Source: Dipteris shenzhenensis (taxonomy: Eukaryota > Polypodiophyta > Polypodiopsida > Gleicheniales). From it: a stretch of 64,000 nt of DNA. Below the pieces are notes generated by a model that was given only the letters and a program-made list of their open reading frames with translations, did no database searches and was not told the origin of the DNA. Below, piece after piece: positions 55,261 through 64,000 of the stretch (positions are counted from its first letter, which is position 1; each line of letters begins with the position of its first letter). The position numbers and the translations under genes are program-made. The stretch lies in assembly GCA_047967505.1 (NCBI GenBank), contig CM106540.1. One strand, written 5' to 3'.

Positions 55261-56214
55261 AGAGCAATATGGTGAACTTATATAATGAGAAATATGTTGA
55301 GCTTATGACATTATCATGCATTTTCATAAGTACATATTTCTTTCCAATGGCCCCCATCGAATAGGCTTTAATAGCATATTTGGAGCAGCTATACCTCCAA
55401 TGCCACAAGATTATGGGAGGCTCTATTGGAGTTGGCACACTCCCTGGGCACATCTTGTTGCTAGCACCCAAGATGGCACTGACATGAATATCTCTTATCA
55501 AGATTAGCTGATCGGAAGATTTTAGAGGGTTCTATTGAAACCATGCAAATGATGATCTGATGAGAAGGACACACACCTTAGTAATTGCAATAGTTTACAA
55601 AGAACAAAGAAGAGGAGGAAACAAGAAAGGGAAAAGACAAAACGACGGAAAGAAAGAGAGGAAAAAAGCGCACAAATAATTAGAAGATTTAAATCTATCT
55701 GAGAGAATGTAAAATAAGATAGATTTCCTCTTAGGGTTTAGGATTGTAACATCTTGAGACATGTAACTAGTTTACTTTCTTGATTGTTTTGATAAACAAT
55801 AGATGCTCCTTCATGCAAAAACATTTTCATGGATATGCATTATGATATTTTCATTGATATGTATTGATGTAGCTTTTGCCTTTTATTCTCTACTTCATTG
55901 ATAAAATGAATTGGTGTAAGTATTGATTTGTGAATTTTGATTCTGTGGGGTGTTTTGGTTGTTGATTCTTCATCCATGCCTATATTATGTTCATTGATTT
56001 TTCATTCAATGCCTCCTCAAAGGGCTTCCAAGGAATTTTCAGTTGCTACCTTTTCATCATTAAGTACGCCTTGATGTGGAATCCTAGGACATTTGTTAAC
56101 AAAACATAAAAGGAGACATTGGCGTAAATAGGATACTACCTCCACTTCCAACATAGAGCATGCATAACAAGATTTAGGTCATTGAAGAGTGACAAAGATA
56201 TGGATGGTAAAAAG

Positions 56215-56218
<4 letters not shown>
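55261..56218. other. No identifiable gene
   Basis: Short open frames only (for example 55316-55507). A purine-rich stretch lies near 55610-55680. Confidence 0.5.

Positions 56219-56260
<42 letters not shown>
56219..56260. repeat. (TC)n microsatellite
   Basis: About 20 uninterrupted TC units, just before copy 2 of the repeated sequence. Confidence 0.95.
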
Positions 56261-56263
<3 letters not shown>

Positions 56264-56364
56264 TTGTATCCATCTTGTCTCATCGTCTTGACTTGTACGC
56301 TTTTGGGGAGAATTATGTTCGTTTAATTCTGGTGCATGTATTCTTATAACGCCTAATGCCCATA

Positions 56365-56369
56365 TTGGC
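56365..56369. repeat. Target-site duplication of copia element B, left copy
   Basis: TTGGC here is repeated at 62184-62188, exactly at the outer edges of the two LTRs. Five bases is the length copia integrases make. Confidence 0.9.
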
Positions 56370-56540
56370 TGAGAGTGCTCTCAACGGAAGCAAGAACGAA
56401 AAAAGGAGAGAGAGAGAGACAGAGGGCCACAAGTTTTGGTGGGTGCAGAACCACCCTAATCTTCTTTTTCATTCATTTATATATGTGTTTGAGTATTGTA
56501 CATAACCAGGGTAAAGACACAATGACCTTTAACCCCCACC
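56370..56540 (-). mobile_element. 3' LTR of copia element B
   Basis: 171 bp. It reads TG...CTCTCA on the minus strand and aligns without gaps to the other LTR with about eight substitutions. The outermost base pattern (GGTGGGGG instead of TGTGGGGG) shows one change at the inner boundary. Confidence 0.92.
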
Positions 56541-56593
56541 ACCTCCCACTTAAAGGACAATGTGCCCTTAAGGGAGAACAACCAGTGAGCATA

Positions 56594-58163
56594 CTATCCA
56601 ATGCCCATCAATACACGACAATACTCAAACCGCTGACTAGGTAGACTCTTCGTTACCATATCTGCAGGGTTACCATCTGTATGAACCTTGACAAGCTCTA
56701 TGCGCTTGTCCTCAAGTACCTCCCTGATGAAATGGTACCTGACCTCAATGTGTTTTGTCTTTGCATGAAAGAGTAGATTCCGTGCTAGCTGAATAGCACT
56801 CATGAATCACTATGCAATGTCGGTATGAATCCCCAAATCTCCCACTAGCCGATCAAGCCATATAGCCTCCTTACAACCCTCTGTGTCTGCAACATACTCA
56901 GCCTCTGTGGTAGACACCACCTGCAAAGGTGAACACATAACCAGAAGTGGATCTCCTACTATCCACATGCCCTGCATAGTCTGAATCTGTGTACCCAAGT
57001 ACACGCATGTCTCCTTTACCAAAGCAGATGCACATCTCCTTGGTACCCTTCATGTACCTCATGATGCACTTAACTGCCTCCCAATGCCTCTTTCCTGGAT
57101 TAGCCATATACCAACTAACAACTCCCACTACAAATGCAATGTCTGGTCTAGTAGCTATCATAGCATACATAAGACTCCCGACTACTGATGCGTAAGGAAC
57201 CTTGGCCATCATGGCCCTTTCCTCATTTGATTTGGGACTATCTGTATGACTCAATTTCACATATGGAGGCAATGAAGTACTCACTGCCTTCCCCCCCTCC
57301 ATATTGAAACGCTGCAATACTTTTGTAACATACTCTTTTTGTGAAAGCCAAAGGAGTTTCCTACTCCGATCACGCGTGATGCGCATACCAAGAATATGAC
57401 CTGCAAGTCCCAAATCCTTCATATCAAAGGCCTCATACAACTTGGCCTTTAATGCATCTAGCTCATAAGTATTCTTGCTAGCCAATAGCATATCGTCCAC
57501 ATATAGTGCCAGGATTATCAGGCTACTATCCTTAGCCCTTTTAGTGTAGAGGCAGTGATCAATTTCACTCCTTCTAAAACCCTGGGACTGAATGAAAGCA
57601 TCAAACTTCTGATACCATTCTCTAGGTGCTTGCTTAAGACCATAGCAAACTAAATGCTCTTTGCCCTTTTCTTCAAAGCCTTCCGGCTACACCATGTAAA
57701 TTTCCTCATGCAAATCCCCATGCAAGAAAGCTGTCTTAACATCCATCTGCATAAGCTCCATATCCTCTATTGCCACTAGTCCAAGCATGCATCTAAGTGT
57801 GGTCATCTTCACAACCAGAGAGAATATCTCATCAAAGTCCCCACCCTTCTCTTGTTTGAACCCTTTAGCAACCAAACGGGCCTTGTACCTAGGCACATCA
57901 TCACCTGTGACCTTCATTTTGTAGACCCATTTACATGGCAATGCTTTCTTTCCATGTGGCAAAGAAACCAAGTCCCAAGTCTTATTCTTCATAAGTGAAC
58001 TCATCTCTGATTGCATAGCATACTCCCACTTGCATTGATCCTCATGCATCATAGCCTCTCTGTAGCAAGAAGGCTCCCCGCAATCAGTAAGCATCACATA
58101 GTCTACCCCTAGAACAAACCTATCAGGTGGTCTAGACACTCTAGATGATCTTCTCAAAGGCAT
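56594..58163 (-). pseudogene. Copia element B reverse transcriptase and RNase H
   Basis: The sequence is nearly that of element A. Motifs: ALPCKWVYKMKV, YKARLVAKGFKQEKGGDFDE, MDVKTAFLHGDLHEEIYMV followed by a stop (about 57687), and YVDD intact near 57497. Differences from element A: an in-frame 21-bp loss removes KLKKSLH (VCYGLKQAP instead); a loss of about 41 bp in RNase H (near 56920) removes AVSWMSRAQKCVAL and shifts frame; a further small loss occurs near 56815 with a stop. RNase H pieces STTEAEYVADTEG and KTKHIEVRYHFIREVLED remain. Confidence 0.9.
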
Positions 58164-58172
58164 TTCAACTTG

Positions 58173-59710
58173 CTATCCCATTTGCATATCAGCCACATTT
58201 GGCTCATTATTTCCATCATCTACCCTTGATTGTATACCTGTGGGAGTACTTGGTGGTACCATTTCTTGCACATTTGGTGCATGGACAGCTTGTTGTCTAT
58301 CAACATATGCAGGTGGATTCACATCCTGGAAAGTGATTCTCCTCATTTCCACATCCCTCATGGGTGCCTTATGCATCTTCTTCTCATTGAAGACCACATC
58401 ATGGCTGCATATGATCTTCTTTGCTTCTGGATCCCAGAGACGATAGCCCATCTCTCCACTTTCACCATAACCCAAAAAGATGCATTTCCTAAACTTAGGA
58501 TCTAGCTTCTTTCGAAGCTCTTTTGGCACATGTGCATATGCCTCACACCCACATATACACAAATGAGAGTAAGAGGGCTTCTTGCCACTCCATACCTCTT
58601 CAGGAATACCACCATCCAAACTCTTACTAGGTGTCTATTGACCACATGTACTACAGTCTTCATTGCCTCAGCCCAAAAACCACCAGAAAGACTTGCATTG
58701 GAAAGCATGCATTGCAACCTTTCTTGAATGGTGCGGTTCATCTTTTCTGCAACTAGATTTTGCTCTGGAGTATGAGGGGATGTGAGCTCCCTCTTAATCC
58801 CATGTGTATCACAAAAATGCTAAAAGTCATGAGAGAGATACTCTCCACCATTGTCAGTCCATAGGCATTTAAGCGTTCTACCTGACTGATTCTCAACCAA
58901 GGCCAGCCATTTCTGAAATACCTGGAATACATCACTCTTCCGAGCTATAGCATAAGCCCACACTTTCCTAGTTGCATCATCAATGAATGTCACATAGTAT
59001 TCAGCCCCACCTAATGACCGTGTAGGCATGGGACCACATATGTCTGAATGCACCAAATCAAGCTTTTCAAACTCTTTCTTTCCCCTTCTTTTATGGGCTG
59101 ATTTAGTCTACTTCCCATAGAGACAGTGCTCACAAAATTCAAAATCAAAGAAACTCAAATGCGGTACATAACCCAAACGGCATAAGAGTTTCATTCCATT
59201 TTGGCTCATGTGCCCCAACCTGCAATGCCACAAAGAAGTGCTTGGCTGCTCGGTTATTACAACAACATGATCAAATACCCCTGATACATGTAAGGGATAC
59301 AAAGTCCCACACTTAGCACCCCTGGCCAAAAGCATAGAGCCCTTCTGAATTTTCCAACTTTGAAAGCCAAAAGTGGTGTGAAAACCAGCATCATCTAGCT
59401 GACCCACTGAGATAAGACTCTTGGTTAGCTTAGGCACATGTCTCACATGTTTCAAAACAAATGCAGACCCATTTGCAAAAGAAAACTTTATGTCACCTGC
59501 TCCCACTATGTCACATGCATAGTCATTTCCAAGATGCACACAACCTGTCTTTCCACTGTCATAAGTGGAGAACCATTCCTTATGGGGAGTAACATGGAAT
59601 GAAGTACCAAAATCCAAAATCCAATCCTGGGAATATGCATCATCTGAAGTGGTAAGCAACTCTGCAAATAAACTAGACATGAAGAGAATGTCATTGTCAC
59701 CATCATGTGT
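58173..59710 (-). pseudogene. Copia element B protease and integrase
   Basis: The protease motif reads DWILDFGTSFHVTPH: the catalytic DSG is DFG (59606-59614), which should abolish activity. Integrase zinc region (LWHCRLGHMSQNG, FCEHCLYGK) is followed by a stop at 59108-59110. The core keeps VHSDICGP, LWTDNGGEYLSH and VAEKMNRT with a stop at about 58820. A frameshift lies near 58640 at the same place as in element A. Then come CIFLGYGESGEMGYRLW and a stop near 58173. A polyprotein cannot be produced. Confidence 0.9.
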
Positions 59711-60574
59711 GACTGCATTGATCTCCTCGATCTTCACTTTTCCTTTGTCCTCCCTTGGACTCTCTTCCTTTTGATTTGCACCCCAATTTGCATTCTTTTT
59801 CTTATCCTTTTGCTCTCTTTTCAGCTTGTAGCAATCCTTTTTCATATGGCCCTTCTTGCCACAATGGTAACACTCAATGTTCCATGCCCTGGATTTGCTA
59901 CGAGACTTCCCTCTTTCTTGGGACTTCCCCCTGAACTGTGATCTTCCCCTTTGCACATTTAAGGTTGCATCCTGCTTGTTGCCATCCATAGACTTCCGTC
60001 TAATCTCCTCGGCCAACAAGCTACCCATAACATCATCAAATTTCAGTACTCCACCAGGTGCAGAATTACTGACAGCTATATGGAAGGTATCCCATGAGGA
60101 TGGCAATGAACATAAGAGAAATATTGCCTTAGTCTCCACATCAAAATTCATCTTCTGAGCCTGAAGCTGGCTGAAAATAATATTGAATTCATTCAAGTGA
60201 GAAGCAATGGAGACCCCTTCCTTCATCTACAGCTCAAACAACCTCTTCATGAGGTAAACTTTATTAGAGGCAGTTTCCTTCTCATAAGTGGCACATAGTT
60301 TCTTCCACAAATCTTCCGTAGTGTGCTCATTTACTACTGTGAAATAAACTGACTCTGCAAGATGAAGTCTAATAGTAGACTTTGCTAATGCATCCAACTC
60401 ATTCCAATCATCCTCAAACATATTTGCAGGCTTAGCTTCAATCCTTGCCAAGGGTTTAATCTACTTCTTTTGAATAAGCACATCCCTTATTTGTTCTTTC
60501 CACAAAGAAAAGTTTGTCCCATGAAACTTTTTAATGCTGAAAAACTCCTTTTCAGACATGGAAGAGGATGCCAT
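59711..60574 (-). pseudogene. Copia element B gag
   Basis: The start at 60574 (MASSSMSEKEFFSIKKF) matches that of element A. Stops interrupt at about 60463 and 60227-60229. The VLKFDDVMGSLLAEEIRRKS segment that element A has lost is present here, and the zinc knuckle CYHCGKKGHMKKDC keeps the more typical Gly. Apart from the stops it keeps one frame, so it shows what the family gag looks like. Confidence 0.9.
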
Positions 60575-61998
60575 GATGCAAATGAAACAAAATCCTAAAT
60601 GCTAGTGCCAGCAAGAGAGAATCACACCAAATACTAGGTGCACCCAAATGTGTATGCCACAATAGAGTGAAATATCACCAAAACTCAAAGCTCAAAGCAT
60701 CAAAAGATGCATCTGACTCATGTGCATATACTATGCATCCATATGAGCAAATCTGGCCCAAAAGAAAATGCCAATAAGTGCCAAATGACTCAAGCATAAA
60801 CACCGTCCACTGGCATATGCATCAATAATATCTCATCCAAGAGAGCATAGCACTATCAGTGCATCACCTGCAATGTGTCAAAGCTGTCCCTCAGCATAAA
60901 ATAGCATCCATGTGCAAAGTGTCCATAAAAAATAGCATCCCACAAGGCAATTTGGGCCTATCAACACATCAATAAGGACCGTAATGCATCCAAATGGCCT
61001 ATAAATCATCCATTGCAACCCAATGCATACCGCAAATGAGCACACACTGCTCAAACTGCAACCAGAGTGATCTGCATAAGGTATGCTCAAGAAATCATAG
61101 TCCCAAGGTAATGACCGCTACTGAAAATAGAACCTAAGATGCCTCAAAACATGGGCACCATTGCATAATCGGACTCAGCAAGAAAATCTGCAAATATCTC
61201 TCTTCTGCCAGAACTCCAAAATCCCAACCGATGAGTGAGAAATGGGAGTCAACACTTATCCATTGCCATGTGGCATATTTCTAAGGTTTCAAAACCTTAG
61301 AATGAAAAATGCATAATAGAGAGACGAAATCGAATACACAGAGATCTATAACTCTGAAAATCCTCCACCGAATCACGCAAGAACTGACAGGTAGGGGTTT
61401 TTGGGCGTCCGAAACGCAATGGGACAGATGGTTTTGGAAACCGTGGTCTCCATCACTGGGTCCAACACACGGACTGAAAAACGTTTTTGGAAACAGAGCT
61501 ATTTGTAAACTCCACCGGAGTGCGAATGATGAGCAACATAGAAGTTTTAGAACCTCTTGAGTCCACCGGAACTGACAGATCTGCAAATGGTTGCTCCAAA
61601 CTTGAGTTCTAACACTCGGGCAAAAAACGTAGAAACTGACACAATGTGTCAGAAATCCAATGAAATGATCCCAGATTCAAGAATGAAGGTTTTTCCAAGC
61701 TTCTAAAGTGAAGTGGACACCAAAAGCAAGCAATAGTTGCCTCTACAAGTCAATACGGAGTCTCTGTCATCGAATGGAACAGGGAAAAGCTCAAAAAACG
61801 ACTTTTTCTTTGAAAACACTTAATAGGCTCTCAAAATCACTTCGCAAAACCAAAGTGGCTTTTCCAAAGGTTCCTCCAAGTCTCTGCACACTCGGATGCA
61901 AGTAAAGTCACCCACAAAGCTTCCCACAGAGCTTCTCCTTCCTCCCACAGAGCTGTTGAGCTTCCAAGCATTCACGCACACTCAGCTAGATCACTCGA
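60575..61998 (-). other. Untranslated leader of copia element B
   Basis: About 1.4 kb between primer site and gag with no long open frame, closely similar to 15984-17404 of element A. Such long leaders are unusual for copia elements with LTRs of only 171 bp. Confidence 0.8.
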
Positions 61999-62010
61999 GC
62001 TCTGATACCA
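61999..62010 (-). promoter_or_regulatory. Primer-binding site of copia element B
   Basis: On the minus strand TGGTATCAGAGC, two bases from the LTR, identical to that of element A. Confidence 0.92.
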
Positions 62011-62012
62011 GT

Positions 62013-62183
62013 TGAGAGTGCTCTCAACAGAAGCAAGAACGGAAGAAGGAGAGAGAGAGAGACAGAGAGCCACAAGTTTTGGTGGGTGCAGAACCACCCT
62101 AATCTTCTTTTTCATTCATTTATATATGTGTTTGAGTATTGTACATAACCGGGGTAAAGGCACAGTGACCTTTAACCCCCACA
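62013..62183 (-). mobile_element. 5' LTR of copia element B
   Basis: 171 bp, reads TGTGGGGG...CTCTCA on the minus strand. A TATATAAATGA promoter-like motif lies inside (minus strand, about 62127-62117). The last bases form the inverted motif GAGAGCACTCTC. Confidence 0.92.
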
Positions 62184-62188
62184 TTGGC
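62184..62188. repeat. Target-site duplication of copia element B, right copy
   Basis: TTGGC, matching 56365-56369. Confidence 0.9.
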
Positions 62189-64000
62189 TTCTTTTTTCTT
62201 AACATACACATTCCCCAAGTTTACAAAATTGAAATAAATTAAATTATGCATCACATAAGGAACTTGAAAAATCAATATCACATAAGTAACTTGAAAAAGA
62301 TTCAATATATTCAAGATCATCTTTTATGAAATTGCATACAAATACACATGTTCACAATAGAATATCTCACACGATAGGTTTGTGTGTATAATATCTCAAG
62401 GAAAAATTGTGTTAGGGCCCCCTTCTAAAGTACCATGAGTGCTAGGTCTTGCACCCTAACTATCCAAATTGGTCAAGTTTGCAATACCAAAAGTATCAAC
62501 ATCATCTTCCATGTCTAAATCCCCAAATTTTTTTATGTATTGCTGTAGCTAAGGATCTAGTGTGTGGACACATGCTCATAAGTCTTGATCTCTTTGGCAT
62601 GTCTTGCAATCTTAACTTGCAAGTCCTTGGTGGTAACACCCTATTGACGGAGAGCTATGGTAGACATTGCTAGGTTAATAAGGTCATTGTGTGCCTGTGG
62701 AGTTAGCAAGTGAGGCCTATGAGATGCTAGCTCTCTGCTCTCAATCCTTACTCCCTTGCACTTGACAAGACGTCCATTTCCTATGCCAGATAAGTGGTGT
62801 CTATTGGATGCGAGACATCGTGGATGTACACTTATTGGATGAAGAAAATGGGAAGTTGCTGATTGTTTGGCATGTTCACTTCAACATCTATGAATCGCTG
62901 GAATAGAATGTGTGCTAGAACCTTGTGTTGTAGATAAGATAACTTGGGCTATGAGTACTTATTTCTAGGATTTCTAGTTCAAAGAAACCGTGGTGGCGAA
63001 TGCACCTAATCCCTCCCTTCCAAGCATCTCTTGTTGCTCATTAAAAATTACTTGAGCCTTGGCATGATCCCCACTACTCAGCCATATCAGCCTCTTGAGA
63101 CCCTAAACTGTCTTATAGGTTTGGAACATCCTCAAGATGAGCATCTATAGGCTCCTCGGGAAGTGTGTCCATAGACACCTTGGTATGTTCCTATGGTGTT
63201 GGCCTGTGATCTCTAGCCCTTGTGAGCTACGCCTGATCCCTGGCCCTCGTCGACTGTTCATATAAAAATTAAAATTAACCCTTAAAAATGATAATTAATG
63301 CATCAAGAACATGCAAAAGTGTTTAAAATTCATGATTATTACAATAAAACACAGCCAATCATAGCAACATGACACATCATATTAAATTGTATCAACATGA
63401 CACTTGTCACATTAAATCATTAGCAACATTACACTTATTTGCACAAAGTAGTTAATATTAAATTATACATACAATATTTAAGTTCTCATCATGGACTAAG
63501 GACTCCATGATATACAAAAATGCTCATGTTATGAGTACTCATGTCACAAATTATACAAGGGTCTATTAAACATTTGCTAGTCTAAGTCCTTAGTTTGTAC
63601 TAAGTTGCAAACCGCATCTTGTAGTTGCAATATTGACCACACTACAAAACTCTATTGTTGGTGGACAGTTGTTTGGTTCTGTGTTCTTTCATTGGAGTGC
63701 AAGTTGCCATAGGTAGTCGTGTAATTAAAGCTTGTGTAGGATCAGTATAAGTCGATGGCACACAAATGTCTATAATCTTAAGAATGTGGTTAGACATTGT
63801 GTACACATCTTCTGTAGTACAAAAATGTGGGGCGTTAGTGCAAAGGCACTCTAAAGATACGTGGAAAAATCTTTGACAAAAAGTTACAATAGTCGTGGTA
63901 CTCTTACTCTCTGGTTCTTTAGCACCTTCTTTTGAGATCGATTGAGATCAAGATGCTCAAGATTTCTCTTCTTTGCCACGTGAGCCATCATGTAACAATG
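62189..64000. other. No identifiable gene
   Basis: The first 50 bases complete copy 2 of the repeated sequence. Beyond that there are only short open frames without family signals, for example 62449-62673 on the plus strand and a broken acidic stretch on the minus strand near 63060-63200. Confidence 0.5.

Larger units (their letters stand above)
56370..62183 (-). mobile_element. Ty1/copia retrotransposon B, full length
   Basis: Complete structure on the minus strand: 5' LTR (62183-62013), primer site (62010-61999), a leader of about 1.4 kb (61998-60575), gag, protease, integrase, reverse transcriptase, RNase H, a polypurine-like tract (AAGTGGGAGG, about 56551-56542) and the 3' LTR (56540-56370), bracketed by TTGGC. 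It belongs to the same family as element A, in opposite orientation. At least six stops and two or more frame-changing indels block its own protein supply. About eight LTR-LTR differences, mostly A/G, suggest an insertion that is not very recent. Confidence 0.95.

Noticed and set aside
55241-55507. Opposed short frames near 55.3 kb as a gene
   Set aside because: They overlap on opposite strands, carry no recognisable domain and partly lie in the repeated sequence copy.

Overview
This window reads as transposon-dominated nuclear DNA of a land plant with a large genome. The evidence is Ty1/copia and Ty3/gypsy (chromovirus) retrotransposons with tRNA-iMet-type primer sites, hAT and CACTA (TNP2) transposase relics, degenerate Arabidopsis-type telomere motifs (TTTAGGG/CCCTAAA), an Ulp1-like gene with GT-AG introns, and a broken PPR gene. 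The PPR wording (AQNGHG.EALQLF.QM) and the DUF7869-type transposase relics make a fern or another non-flowering vascular plant more likely than a flowering crop, but that is inference. I see no intact host gene. Every protein-coding region found is broken, and most are parts of mobile elements. I saw no RNA genes and no bacterial-type signals, though I could not run a dedicated search.

Layout. 1-1.3 kb: 3' end of a chromodomain Ty3/gypsy element and its LTR. 1.3-2.5 kb: two copia 5' ends arranged head to head. 3.0-4.0 kb: a foldback DNA element with a perfect 131-bp core hairpin and an 8-bp target duplication. 4.6-6.0 kb: PPR pseudogene (minus), next to a gypsy 5' LTR plus gag (6.04-8.0 kb). 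10.5-12.5 kb: a broken unknown coiled-coil gene. 14.7-15.8 kb: Ulp1/C48-like pseudogene (minus), cut by copia element A (15.79-21.4 kb, plus), which lacks its 3' LTR and runs into a second copia pol fragment and its LTR (21.8-24.0 kb).

24.0-27.55 kb: a DUF7869-type putative transposase (minus). 27.7-29.7 kb: a striking array of nested palindromes bounded by inverted telomere-like tracts. 29.8-31.75 kb: AT-rich tandem duplications and repeats carrying the palindrome TTGCGTACGCAA. 32.2-33.4 kb: minisatellites and pyrimidine tracts. 33.6-35.4 kb: gypsy integrase relic and probable LTR. 36.2-37.4 kb: a second DUF7869-type relic (minus), divergent from a TNP2/CACTA transposase relic (37.7-40.5 kb, plus; probable element end near 41.315 kb).

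43.1-44.4 kb: a 181-bp satellite array, then pyrimidine-rich DNA. 49.15-49.52 kb: a degenerate CCCTAAA tract. 51.1-54.9 kb: a DUF659-type hAT transposase relic. 56.37-62.18 kb: copia element B (minus), the same family as element A, complete with two 171-bp LTRs and a TTGGC target duplication. It sits inside a second copy of a sequence also present at 55.0-55.26 kb. The last 1.8 kb holds nothing I can identify.

The genes do not form a pathway. The window is best read as layers of nested, decayed mobile elements. Its most unusual parts are the palindrome array, the two DUF7869 relics, the foldback element and the Ulp1-like gene whose splice sites survive although catalytic residues do not.
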